A stretch of DNA of 64,000 nt from Rostratula benghalensis (lineage: Eukaryota > Chordata > Aves > Charadriiformes > Rostratulidae), in NCBI GenBank assembly GCA_013399305.1, contig VXAI01000195.1, forward strand, positions 1,167,244 to 1,231,243, given 5' to 3'. Positions 53,332-64,000 of the stretch are shown here, piece after piece; positions within the stretch are counted from its first letter, which is position 1; each line of letters opens with the position of its first letter. The translations under genes were made by a program, and so were the position numbers. The notes under the pieces are model-generated. The model ran no database searches and had not been told where the DNA came from. It worked only from the letters and a program-made list of their open reading frames with translations.

Positions 53332-53870
53332 AGAATCATAGAATCGTAGAATGCTTAGAGTTGGAAGGGAGCTTGAAGATCATCGAGTCCCACCCCCTGC
53401 CATGAGCAGGGACAGCTCCCACCCCCTGCCATGAGCAGGGACAGCTCCCTAGCTCTCACCAGACCAGGTTGCTCACAGCTCTGTCCAGTCTGGCCTTGAA
53501 CCCCTCCAGGGATGGGGCAGCCACAGCTTCTCTGAGCAACCTGGGCCAGGGTCTCACCATCCTGACAGCAAAGAATTTCTACTTAATTTCTAATCTGAAT
53601 CTCCCCTCTTGCTGTGTCAAACCCTCTCCTCTCATCCTATGATCAAGAGTCTCTCCCCAGCTTTCCTGAAGTCCCTTTAGGGACTGGAAGGGACTTTAAA
53701 GTCTCCCTGGAGCCTTCTCTTCTCCAGGCTGAACAAGGCCAATTCTTTCAAGCCTGTCCTCACAGCAGAGGGACTCCAGCCCTCTGATCATTTTTGTGGC
53801 CTCCCACCGGATCCATTCCAACAAATCCATGTCCTTCCTGTGTTGAGGACTCCACAGCTGGAAGAAGACA
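53332..53870 (-). mobile_element. CR1 LINE, 3' UTR plus ORF2 C-terminus
   Basis: On the plus strand it begins AGAATCATAGAATCGTAG and continues 'GAGTTGGAAGGGAGCTTG' and 'CAGACCAGGTTGCTCACAGC'. It then has 'CTTGAACCCCTCCAGGGATG' and 'AACCTGGGCCAGGGTCTCAC'. The minus strand at about 53700-53870 encodes FFQLWSPQHRKDMDLLEWI, then TKMIRGLESLCCEDRLERIG, the CR1 ORF2 C-terminus. It contains an internal 29-bp duplication (53391-53448), listed separately. Confidence 0.96.
53391..53448. repeat. 29-bp tandem duplication inside a CR1
   Basis: Two identical 29-base units (53391-53419 and 53420-53448), each starting CACCCCCTGCCATGAGC and ending ACAGCTCC. Other CR1 copies in the window have this segment once, so the duplication arose in this copy after insertion. 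Confidence 0.94.
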
Positions 53871-55329
53871 CAAAAAGGTTGAAGGAACAACCATGAGTTG
53901 CTAAAACTTCAAAAAAAAGTTCTGCACCTGTAAGATCTTTGTGCCTGTGAAAGTTTGCACTATGATATGTATGAGTATGGGTCTTCTTCATTGTCCGATG
54001 GCCATCTGTAGTGTACAGCCCAACCTCTGCGTTTGTCCATGTGCACCATCATGTCTTCACAGGTACCTGTTGCTCTCCAACTTACTCCTCAGCCTCTCCT
54101 GCAGACATGTGGGCACTGCTCGTGTACAATTCTGCGTGCATCTGCCCTCAGGACCTGGGAACCTCCTCCCCAGACATGTGAGCACATGTGCACACATGTG
54201 CACAGACATCCCTCTCCAAGCCAGCTTGCTTTTGTGCAGTGAGATGAAAGGGGGCAGCTTGACTCTGACCTCCTCATATTTCACTAAAATGTTATTTTAA
54301 CACTTAAAAGGGTAGAAAATACCATCAACGACTCTTCATTTATCAGATCGATGCACGGGGAGCAAGGCATGCATGCTCTCCACATTAATGAGCCCAGGAG
54401 CTGTCTGCAGCTTCCTGGCACTGCCTTGGCACTTGGGCTGCAGGGGTATGGGGAAGCAGGGAGAGGGGTACAGGCACCCCAGGGGATAGACAGTCCCCCT
54501 GCCCCCTATCTTCCCCTCTACAGAAGGCTGTGAGTGCTCAGTGACTCCCACAGTGGCTGGGGGACCTGATCAGAGAAGGGAGAGGAAACCCACTAGGAGG
54601 ACAACGATGGTAGAGATCTGATGGAGGTCTCCAGCCTCCAGCCCACAGCAAATGCACCAGGAATGCAGAACAACAAGGACATCAGCTCCCAAGATCACAG
54701 CTGATTGCTGGAACCAGAGACTCATGCAGACTTCTACTATCTGACTGGGGTGGGGAGGTGCTGTCTCTCCTTCCCAGCTAGGAAGGATCTTACCAGCCAG
54801 CCTAGCCAGGAACAGCACCATGGGGCTGCAGCTGGATTTATCTTCTCGTACAATCCTGCAGCTGCTTTACTTCTCTCAGTACCAGCCAGACCTCAGGCTT
54901 GGTCCTTCTCTGACCCAAAGCTGCTTTCAGGAAGGGCCCCCCTTCACTTCTCCTCACCTGCTGCCCAACTCTGTACGGCACCACGTCCCCACAGATGCAC
55001 ATGGAGGAAGGACAGATGTAGGGCTTTGTCTTCCCACAGGACACAGTGATGTGACAACTCCACTGATCAGAGAGATCCAGAAAGCTGCCCTGTGGACACT
55101 GTCCTATAGAATATTATGGTGTCCACGTGGCAGCACTCTCCTCCAGACAGTCCCAAGGATGGAGACATTGGTACAGGGACAGTCATCCTACCCAGCAAAG
55201 CCATGGTCACCATAGGAACTTTGCCCACCTTGTAGCAATAAAATCTGTATCTCCTCAGGGAAGTCTTTGCTCATTAACTTGCTGGTACTTCTGTGCTGGC
55301 AAGGAACTCTAACCATCCTCAAAGCTGAG
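53871..55329. other. Unique non-coding DNA
   Basis: No recognisable gene. A GTGCACACATGTGCACAC alternating purine-pyrimidine patch lies at about 54185-54208. Confidence 0.45.
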
Positions 55330-55480
55330 GACAAAGGATGATTATAAAGATCAGGCAGTGTCGAGGGAACTTCAGACTAGTTCTAGGTTTGCTCGTTTAA
55401 CACCTTCGTTAATAATCTTGGCAGAGAGAGTAAACAGAAGAACCAACTGTGAGGGATTTGCAGGTACTTTCCAGTGTGAA
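55330..55480 (+). mobile_element. Possible ancient LINE RT remnant
   Basis: The sequence GTTTAACACCTTCGTTAATA followed by ATCTTGGCAGAGAGAG resembles the old CR1/L3 'LLFNIFVNNLG.E' block, and GGGATTTGCAGGTAC may correspond to the 'KFADDT' block. Too decayed for a firm call. Confidence 0.33.
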
Positions 55481-56169
55481 AGCAATATTTTGCTGGCGTC
55501 GAATTTTTCACAGCCCTTGGGGTAGTACTTGCAAAAAATTGATTTTGAGTCCTAAAACTCTCACAATTTTAGGGCAATGATTTTACTTTTTCTTCTCTGA
55601 CTTAGAAGACATCACCAGAAGGCCTGAAAGAGGCCTCCAGGGTTGTGGAGGCACACAAAAGGTCAGGTCTCCCCTACGCAGTACAAACAGCTCCTGTTGA
55701 TGACAGGCTCTTCACGCAAAGACCTGCTCTGCAGCCATGCAAATGGACACATCCATGCTGGCCTCAATCTGGCTAAAATCAGACCAGCACCAGGGATGAG
55801 ATTATTCATGTGCTTGCAGTGCATTGGACCACCGAGCCCAGAGCTGATATTTGCTGTGAAACTGTAAGAGATGCAGTGTTGTCTCTACAGTGACTCATAA
55901 AATAAACCAAACCTTTTCACATGAGATGTCCTGCCATGCTTTCAGTGGCTGTTGGGTCTAGAAGTATCCAATGATGGAGCAAAGCAAAAACCACCCCACG
56001 AACTGTCTGCTCACACAACATGTGCTATGGCTAGTGTCATATGAAATGGGTTTTCCCTATTTAGCTGAAAAAATAATCATAAAGAAAAAAAATCAGAATT
56101 TTTGCAGAAAGCTAGAGAAAATTATTTTAAGATGGAAACAAGAACAATATTAGCAACCAGTATTCATTG

Positions 56170-56390
56170 AAATGAGTAAGACGCACAGCTCTCCTAAATA
56201 ACACATCCCTGAAATTCGCAGATGAAAAACTGGAGAAGAGATCAAAATACCAAAGAGGATAGAGGGCACACCGAGCGGGTCCTGCTGAGACTGCAGGCAG
56301 TCAGAGACAGAATGCGATTCACTTGGAAAAACACAGCCAGGCCATTTAGGAGAAAATTATCTGAATCATGGTCTGTCGCTGGGAGGGGGA
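56170..56390 (+). mobile_element. Ancient CR1/L3-like RT remnant
   Basis: The segment CCCTGAAATTCGCAGATGAAA translates as LKFADEK, the catalytic 'LKFADDTKL' block C with one Asp lost. It is followed in the right order and spacing by a decayed 'RIQ.DL.R...W....MRFTWKN' stretch near 56290-56340. The surrounding 55970-56170 is A-rich and may be part of the same element. Confidence 0.45.
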
Positions 56391-56959
56391 GCCCCATTGT
56401 GCAGTGAGGCTGAGCAAGACTTACCACCGCTACTGAGGGTGGTCTTGTCACACCACTGTTTTCTTTTCTCACCATCCATCGTGCTTTTTCAGAGGATCAG
56501 AGTCTGGCTGGAAAATCCTTCTGCTGTTCGCAGAGTATTTTAAGGCAGGCTGGTTCCCTGCGAGTCCTGAGGATGCTCCCCCAAGGGAGGGTGACAACCG
56601 CTTGCAGGAGGATAAGCTAGGATGAATGCCTAACCAGGAGCTTTATTATGCACCTACAGCCCAAAATACAGCCTCCATACCAGTACCCTGGGTGCACATC
56701 AACAACCTCAGTCACCCCACCATTGTGTGCACACATTCCCGCCACACTGATCCCAGTCTCAGAACAGTGTATCCTGCTGCTGGACTGTCTGCCCACAGGC
56801 TACCACTCAGTCTTGGTGTCCTGTGAAAGGCTCTGGATGGCTCTTCTGCCCACTCAGGCAAGGATTTCCCATGGCAAACTGCTGTACCAGCCAGTAATGG
56901 GGACTGAACATGATGGAGATCTGGACCAGCAATGGGAGCTCTCCTGAAATAACAGCTCT
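56391..56959. other. Unique non-coding DNA
   Basis: No recognisable gene or repeat. Confidence 0.45.
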
Positions 56960-57135
56960 GACATGAGCCGTGTTACGGCTGTATCAGTCAGTCAGTGGGC
57001 ATATGGCAAGCCATTCACTAACTAAAAAAATTAAATTACCCAAGACTATAAAACAGTCAATTTAGAGAGATATCTGGACTGTAATAGGGCAATAACATTT
57101 CATTTACTGCTACAACAGCAATCTTACACAGCAAT
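56960..57135. other. Candidate conserved non-coding element
   Basis: An AT-rich island with a TCAGTCAGTCAG word, CACTAACTAAAAAAATTAAATTACCC, and a run reading GGGCAATAACATTTCATTTA. Non-repetitive and without an ORF. Confidence 0.33.
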
Positions 57136-60100
57136 GGAGGTTTCAGGGGTGGGGGAACACGTGGCACCCCGAATGTGTGTGTGTTTTTAGGAGGGGGGTG
57201 ATGCTGCAACAGTTAGGGGGTGTGTCTGGGTTGCCAGCTGGCAGCTTGACAGCTCCCATCGCTGAGCAAGGGCTGCTGTGGCAGTCCCCCCTTTTGGCCT
57301 CGCTGCCCTCAGGTTCTATGCTTACCGCGGGCACTCCAGTCTCTGCGACATGGAGCATTAATGTCACATTATCCTAATGGACAGTTTTCTCATTTCCAGG
57401 TTCCACATCCTCATTTTCCAGGCGCAGATAAGATGTTTGTGCCACAGACAGTGTTGCCTATCAGCATGATATGTTGCTGCTCTTCCCTCTCCTTGTCAGA
57501 GTGTGGAAAACGGAAGAATACTTTGTAATCTGGTTATATGTACCCAGCACACCTTACATCTCCCACTTTTTTTTGTAGCTGCTGCTTCTGCTCATGGGAA
57601 TGGGTCAAAGCATGGCCTGACTGTAAGTGATGGGAGGCCTGGGGTCGTTTGCACCCCTTTATTTCTCTGGGACCATCATTCCGCAGCATCCCTGCAGGAG
57701 CCACCTTTCTGGTGATGCGGAAGTAGCAAACACCAGGCTTCAGCACTTAGCAATGATCTTCCTGGAGTGACAGACCAAAAAGCTGTTTAAAAGAGACATG
57801 GAAGAGGGGGCTGTGCTCATCCCGCAGGCACCAAAACAAGCCAGGCAGGACAGAGAGGGAGAGGAGAGGAGCTTAGGCCACCCTTTAATCCTGCAAAGTA
57901 CTCAGCAGCCTTAACTGTTTCTCTTCAGCCCTTTTTTCCCTTCAAAACAGATCAACTAGGCGGTTCAGCTCACAGCCCCATTGCAGGGCTGCAAGAAACA
58001 TACACCGAGGTCATGGGTGATCTTGGGGAAGCTGTGTTAACAGCAGACAGGGGAGCAGCCCACCCTGGGTGCAAGCCCTGGAGCACCCTTGCTGCCTGCG
58101 TGCTGGAGAGGTTGCCATTGCCATTGTCTCTCCCCATGCTGGTTGGACCTGTTAGCCCTGCCTCCCTCCATGAGCCCAGCCAAGCAGGGCTGGATGCTCA
58201 ACGTGTATCGCTCTTCACCCCACCCTTCATGGACAAGGACGTGAGCCTCAGCAGGTGCTGACAGAGCCGCAGGGACATCCCCAGGCTCCTCTCCTCAGCT
58301 GCTTGTACTGCAGAGTAGTCAGGAGTCATGGGCAGAGCCTCTCTAGCAACCTATTTATACGGCAGAAGACAAACAGAGGTATCCTATAGTACCAGTGAAT
58401 GCAGGTGTAACCTAGGGTGGTTGGAGAAGATCTGTTCCCACCAGTGTCCTGTGATTCTGTCTCTTTTTGTCCTATGTTTGCTAGCTTTACAGTGCCAAGC
58501 AGGTGGCTTGGGGAGGGAACAGGAAGGACGTGCTAGTTCTGCAGCGCTCCAGGGAGTAAGTTACTTTGGGGTAAGTGATTTGGAAACTGGCTGACCTGGT
58601 CACACTGAATTTCGAAGGAAGGAAAATTTCACATCACTGAAGATACCTCTTGCCACCCTACCCCTCTGATCTCCCGGAGGAACAGCAGTCTTGGACATGA
58701 GTGGAACAGTCACCTGATATCCTTTGTCTCCATGCTGCTGCCTTGCTGCACAAAGCTGACAGGTACAAGTTCCAGAGCTTTCCAGGAGCTATGTGAGAGA
58801 TGCTCTTGTTGGCTGTGGGAACTTTGCTTGACACTATGCTCAGGTCTTCACCCCACCAGGCTGATCACACTTTGCCTCCCCTGTCCCTTCACTGTGATTT
58901 TATATACTTTGAATTTTCCTGATAATGCCAGTTTTCTAACTTGCGTTACCCATTCTGCACTCTCTCTTTACCCCAACAAAACCAATATATCAATGGTGAC
59001 ACAGGAGGGCTCACACTGTCTCTTCCCATGCACCTCTTTGCTTACGCTGGGCTGTGAAATTCCTTATGGAACAGGTTTAGCAATTGCCGTTGCCCTCTTT
59101 CAAGCTGCCACCATCTTTCTGTGGAAGAGGCTGTGGGGCAGACTTTGCACACAAGTATTTTCTTCTCAACTATCTGACAGCAATAGCTGCACACCGAGAT
59201 ATCTTGCCATTTCCTTCTGTATGGGAGGACTGGAAGAGAGCGCTAGTATTCCCTCTGCAGTGTATCCTTGTGATTTTTCCCTGTCAAAGAGCACTCCAGA
59301 TGGAATGCCTGTCCCCACACTAGATTACTACTTAATGGGGACATTAATGCCAGCAAAGCCTGTAGCCCATCAGTGCTCCATGCTGCAGCACTCAGCTTGG
59401 CAGGGGTGAAGGTGTAGGTCAGTGGGTTGTTATTGCTGTAGACCATGAAGGATGGTGGGCAGTAGAGGAAGTCACAGCATTTATCAGTTAGTCTGCCTCA
59501 GAGTGAGAAACCCCAGCTTCTCTTATGCCAGTTTCATTCCTCTCAGCCACTGCTAGTGTTGCTGACTCATAGCCAATAACTCTTAGATTATCTTCCCATC
59601 GTCCGTGCAAGACTCTCTTTCATCCTACAGCCCATGTCCAAACCCAGCTCCCATTAACACCTCCACCTGAAGAGGGGCTGGTTTAACACTTCAGAGTCAG
59701 GGATATCCCTTATTTCCACCTTGTCCCAGGATACACATCACTGCCCTGTGGTTCCTCACTGATAGCAGAGCATGCAGGTTGTCCTGCTGGACCTCCATGC
59801 TGGATGGTCCACGCCTAAACCTGCTCCTTCATACAGTAAAATGCAAACAACTCATTTGTGGCAGTGCTGTAGCACCCCAAAGGCCAGGAGGGTTCTGTCC
59901 ACCTTCACCCTGACTCCTACCCTTTCCTGAGAAGGGGCTGGTGGAGGGCTGAGGGGCTGGGGCTGTCCCATACACAGCCTTCATCTTCTGGCTCCAGGCC
60001 CATGCTCTGGGGACCCTGCCCTTGTTGGTGGGACACAGGGACATGCCTCATCTCAGGAATGAACCCAGGCAGATTTTGCTGCACCTCTCTGTATGGACAC

Positions 60101-60829
60101 AGGTGTTAGCCTGGGGATGTCTGTGGGAGCATTTCCTTTGCAAACTCGTCCAAGTGGCAGTTTGGGACACTTATGGCTGCAGTGAAGCCCCAAGATGAAA
60201 ACCTTTGGATCTTGACTCACTGTGCCAATTATGCAAACTTTGGATTTCAAATTCACCCATCCTCTGGAGAAAGCTTTAGGTCGATTTGGGAGCAACTCCA
60301 GGCCTTTACATGCTCCTTTGCATGGTGGATGAATGGCTGGGGCTCCCTGCAGGGCCAGGCAGGTCCTTATCCTCCTCAGGATGAGTTGTCTCAGGACTTG
60401 ACGTGCAGTCACTCAATGCTCCTGCAGCACCGATGCCACCTGCAGTGGTTTTATCTTCCAAATATCCCCTGGAATTTCAGGTTTAATCTGTTTTAAACTC
60501 CTTGGAAAGATTTGTCCCTTCAAAATAATGCCATGTTTTGATGGGTTAGTGACAAGGACATTTAATCTTGCAACATGATCCTTCCGTTTGTTTGACTGGT
60601 GTCCCTTTTGTGTCAGAATCTTCAAGCCACTGAGTAAGACCTCAAACGCTGCTGTTAAATTGTCAGTCTGACACCCTCTGAAACAGGCCCAACGTGTTGC
60701 ACCAGAGTTTTTTTGCCCAGGGGCTAATCACATCCCTTCTCCCTTGCTTGTACATGCACAAGGGGCTGGGATTGTTATTTCTGATGAACTTCAAGGAGAC
60801 TCTCACTAGCAAAATAACATTTCAGTGGG
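57136..60829. other. Unique non-coding DNA
   Basis: About 3.7 kb without a recognised gene. The 225-codon plus-strand frame at 58732-59409 is Cys/Leu/Ser-rich, has no family resemblance and lacks convincing splice or retrogene features, so I do not call it. Confidence 0.42.
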
Positions 60830-60842
60830 TTTATTTATTTAT
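60830..60842. repeat. (TTTA)n short microsatellite
   Basis: Three TTTA units plus one base. Confidence 0.7.
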
Positions 60843-60858
60843 TGATCTGCTCCCTTCC

Positions 60859-60939
60859 AAAGGAAAGGGAGAAAAGTGAAAAGAAGAAAAGCCAGAAGAG
60901 AGAGAGATGTAGAAGCGAGAGGGGGTGGGAGGCCAGGGA
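60859..60939. repeat. Polypurine tract
   Basis: About 80 bases of nearly pure A/G on the plus strand with few pyrimidine interruptions (GCC, TGT). Potential triplex-forming sequence. Confidence 0.75.
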
Positions 60940-62139
60940 GATGAGCACCAGCTCAATCGCAACTGCCACAGTTTAATAAAAGATTTCTACAAAGGGAGAC
61001 CACATCTTTTCAAATTTATCCTTAGCCCTTTCCTCTGAAGCTCACTCTACCCTCAATTTGCAACAGGGCAGCCAAGCCACTGTGCCAAAGTGTCTGTCCC
61101 CGGGGGCTGAGTACCCTTCTGTCTAGTGATACAAGCTTTTTAGCTACAAGCACTGTGACAGAGAAACAGGCTCCCTGGGAGTGGGAGCAGATGCCTTGTC
61201 GCTCCTGAGGGGAGGGGTGGGTGCTGCCCCAGGTGAGCTGCAGCCACTGGGTACGACAGAGCAGTCGAGGATTGCACTCCCAGGATTGCTGTCTGAGCTG
61301 TGAGGAAATGCAGCAGCCTTGCCTTTCCTTAATTGCAAATGGATTTCAATCCACCATCTGCAAAGGGTCTGATTTCTCCTGGCAGCCTTAGGACCAAGCC
61401 ATCTTCTCTTCCAGTAATGCTTCGTGCTTTCCCAAGTGCATGTCCCTCAGAGATCCCAGAACCCACTGGGGTGATAGGTTATCTCCTCTTTCCCCCCAAG
61501 CCCCCTCCAAGCTTCTGGATTTCCTCCAACTGTTTCATTTGCTGGCAAAGGCCTTGATGGCAAACAGGGTCACTCCTTCCAATGCAGATTCAGAGCTCAC
61601 TGCTTTCTGCCTGCTTCCTCTCACCATTCTGTGTGATATAGGATTGAATATAGGATGCTGAAGTTCAAGCCTGTCCCAGGGGCACCTCCAACAAACCCCG
61701 CATGCCAACAGGATTTTCCTATACCTGTGTTGATCATGGCCCCATCATCCCCTGCCAGGTGGGACATGGTGGTCACTTAACTCTGCCACAGGAACTGTTG
61801 GAGCAGTCTCCAAGGTGCCCTGTCCCATATTACTTCAAGACTCATGACTTCTTCAGGAAGCAAAGCCCTCTCCACAGGGTGACAAGGGCAATCAGCCCTG
61901 CTTTCAGTGGCAAGTCTGTGTGCACAGAAAGGCTGGCAGCAATCTCAGCCTGGGCTCTGCATCCTGTTCCCTGCCCACCCTTTATCTCCAGCAAGCATCT
62001 ATTACTGCACTCCACAGACCAAGTGCCTTTGAGTGGAAGAGCTCCGATGTTATGTTTATTCATCCAGGGCAGACCCCAGATACCAATGAACTGACAACAA
62101 ACACAACAGGCTGCTTGAAAAAGCAGATAGGATCTCAAA
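60940..62139. other. Unique non-coding DNA
   Basis: No recognisable gene or transposon. Confidence 0.45.
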
Positions 62140-62250
62140 GATTGCGGCACGCACAAGGCATTAGCTGCTATGTAATTCACTGCCTTCATGAATATGCGGC
62201 TCTATTGTACAGCAATGGCTGGCTGGGACAACAGGACATATTTTAATGCT
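62140..62250. other. Candidate conserved non-coding element
   Basis: A non-repetitive patch with GCATTAGCTGC, TATGTAATTCAC and ATGAATATGC (62188-62197, a POU-type palindrome-like word). It ends in CATATTTTAATGC. Confidence 0.33.
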
Positions 62251-62974
62251 GATCTCAACCCAGCCCTTGTCTGGAAAAACCCAGCCTGGGGAATAACCCA
62301 GTTGCAACTCAGTTGCACATCCATCCCACAGAAGAACTGGCCCTGAGACCCACGTGCCCTTCATCGCTGTAGAAGATGGGTCAAGATGGCCTGCTTGTCT
62401 GGGAGTGGTGCTGGAGGGGTGCCACAGAGTGTCCTGGAGTGGCAACTGGTGGCAACCACTGTACCACCAGCAAGGAAGGGAATGGGGTAAACTCTCACAA
62501 AACTGGTCTTTTGAAATGAGACTTCACCAGACTTTGCCATGCATGGGCTGGATTTCTCCATACCTGGGTTTCTCAGGCAAACTCAGGAGGGGTTTCCAGG
62601 GCAGGGAGAAACACCCCTGAAGTGTGGGTGAAGATCAGCATATGGCAGGTGCTGGAAGGGGGAGAGGACCAAATTAAGCCCTGTGCAGAACCCAGCCCCA
62701 GAGACAGCAGCAGACAGTGATGTCATCATGCACACCTCCAATGAGCCTCCTCCTGGCCTGCCATGTTGGAGGCACCTGCAACAGCATCGGTGTCCAGGGG
62801 ATCCCATCCCACAGCCTGGGTTGGTGGCACTGGGGACACAGTTGGGTGGGCATCTCTGCTGTGAAACTCCACTGCTCACATGACCCCTAGCACCATGAGC
62901 CCTGCCAGAGGCACCCACCTCACCATTCTGCTGCTCACCCGTGATTTGTACCACCGCGCCTGTTGGCTGTGAGC
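62251..62974. other. Unique non-coding DNA
   Basis: No recognisable gene or repeat. Confidence 0.45.
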
Positions 62975-63260
62975 TGTGAACGAAGTATTTGTGAAATTAA
63001 TTAAGACAACAGAGGCCCAAAGAAAGGGAAAGTTAATTAGTCACGGCAATCAGTTAGATTTGATCCAAAAGAACAAACAAAGAGTTAGAAGCGTGTCACT
63101 GGCAGGCTGCTTCTCTGGAAAAGGGATTACGCAGAGATTTCCACCAAAGGGAATGGCTTTGTGCTGCTGTTCCTTATGTAATTGGGGATTTAGAAGCGGT
63201 ACAAAGAGTCATTACCACAAAATTTCTTTGTCAGAGAAAAAAGTTGACATTTATGAAGCA
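62975..63260. promoter_or_regulatory. Candidate enhancer with paired homeodomain sites
   Basis: A 285-base non-repetitive AT-rich island. It has AAATTAATTAAG at 62995-63005 and GTTAATTAGTC at 63032-63042, two palindromic TAATTA-type sites 37 bases apart. SOX-like AACAAACAAAG, a GGATTACGC word, TATGTAATTGGGG and CATTACCAC follow. The density of TAAT cores is the highest in the last 10 kb. Confidence 0.42.
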
Positions 63261-63376
63261 CAGGAGGGAGAAGCAAAACAAGATGAATCAATAGGCGTAC
63301 ACCTGGGAAGGGGACTTCTCTCTGCAATGGGGCCAGGCACTGGCAGGGTGGCAGGGGGCTGACATGGACATACCAG

Positions 63377-63413
63377 CAAGAAGGAGGAGGAGGGAGAGGA
63401 GGAGAAGGAAGAA
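63377..63413. repeat. (GGA)n-rich polypurine tract
   Basis: A plus-strand run of AAGGAGGAGGAGGGAGAGG and similar purines, followed by ordinary sequence. Confidence 0.85.
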
Positions 63414-64000
63414 CAGTGGCAGACAGATGGAGCAAGCCATGCCAGCACCAGAAGGAAAAGTCGTGAAAGCCGGCGGCCAAGATGTGAAAACAGGCGGGTG
63501 ATGGTAAAACCACACTCAGCATGGGGACAAAGAGGAGGCAGCAGGGGTGGCACCCAGGGACATCAGGCACTGGGGGAGCAGGGAAATAGGGTGACTGTGC
63601 CCAGGGGAGCTGGCAGCAGAAAATCCCAGGTTTTCTGCTTGAGCTCCCTCTGTTATCTCTGCTTTCTTCTCCACAGTTAACAACTTTAATTATTTACTCC
63701 AACTCCAGCAGCTCTGTGCCTTCTGAATGGGCATAAAGTTACCTGCTTGTTGCTAAGGGCAGCCCTGGATGTCCTGCACCAGCACTGAGAGCAGCCCCCG
63801 GCTCCTCAGGGAGGTTCCAGGCACAGCATCCTGCCGCTGCAGTGGCATCTCTGGCCAGAAAGGGGCAAGAGAAGATTTTAGGCTCCTGGGACTCCCATCA
63901 GGACAGCCCCTGCAGCTGGAATGGGTGTCCATGGGGGTGTCACAGATGCAGGGTGTCCCCAGGCACAGACATGTAGACTCGGAGCTGCTTCCCAGCCGTG
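63414..64000. other. Unique non-coding DNA at window end
   Basis: No recognisable gene. A TTAACAACTTTAATTATTTAC patch lies at about 63677 (homeodomain cores). The window ends in ordinary sequence. Confidence 0.42.

Noticed and set aside
58732..59409. 225-codon plus-strand ORF, possible membrane protein
   Set aside because: Cys/Leu/Ser richness comes from C/T-rich sequence. No coherent membrane pattern or family is visible, and no poly-A or splice evidence.
1..64000. tRNA genes, rRNA genes and CRISPR arrays
   Set aside because: No A-box/B-box pairs, rRNA-like blocks or spaced direct repeats were found on either strand.

Overview
The window looks like bird nuclear DNA from a long non-coding interval (intergenic, or deep intron). 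The main reason is a set of CR1 non-LTR retrotransposon copies whose 3' ends carry the avian signature: ATTCTATG-type octamer tails next to a 3'-UTR reading like 'GGTTGGAAGGGACC...'. By eye the rest is about half G+C, CpG-poor, and has no bacterial-style gene packing. I could not identify the species, and I recognise no host protein-coding gene. Nearly all the many short ORFs look like chance ORFs or CR1 remnants.

Layout. 1-3.1 kb: unique DNA with an AT-rich homeodomain-site segment (about 1.1 kb) and a near-perfect RFX X-box (2.61 kb). 3.1-4.6 kb: an old, decayed CR1/L3-like element, plus strand. 6.86-7.57 kb: a cluster of three CR1 3' ends, all plus strand. 12.2-12.6 kb: an old CR1/L3-like reverse-transcriptase fragment, minus strand. 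Younger CR1 copies on the minus strand lie at about 13.6, 20.6, 24.6-25.15, 31.1, 33.7, 39.0-39.6, 47.5, 50.0 and 53.3-53.9 kb. Old plus-strand pol-like remnants lie at about 55.3 and 56.2 kb. Between them is mostly unique DNA with simple repeats, several short tandem duplications, and many AT-rich islands dense in TAATTA, TAATCC, SOX-, T-box-, PBX/MEIS- and FOX-like words. These islands resemble vertebrate conserved non-coding elements (candidate enhancers). The best are at 38.43-38.59, 40.26-40.51, 52.39-52.55, 62.98-63.26 and 27.68-27.86 kb.

A few places may carry transcribed sequence: two ORFs with protein-like composition at 41.2-41.6 and 42.7-42.95 kb, a compact TATA/AATAAA pair at 42.31-42.37 kb resembling an LTR, a 91-bp segment at 50.28 kb bounded by good splice-site sequences, and an orphan TATA box at 33.03 kb. 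All are low confidence.

The most plausible reading is a regulatory-element-rich interval near a developmental gene outside the window, with ordinary CR1 decay superimposed. I found no convincing novel molecular system. The enhancer-like islands are inferred from motif content only; cross-species alignment would decide them.
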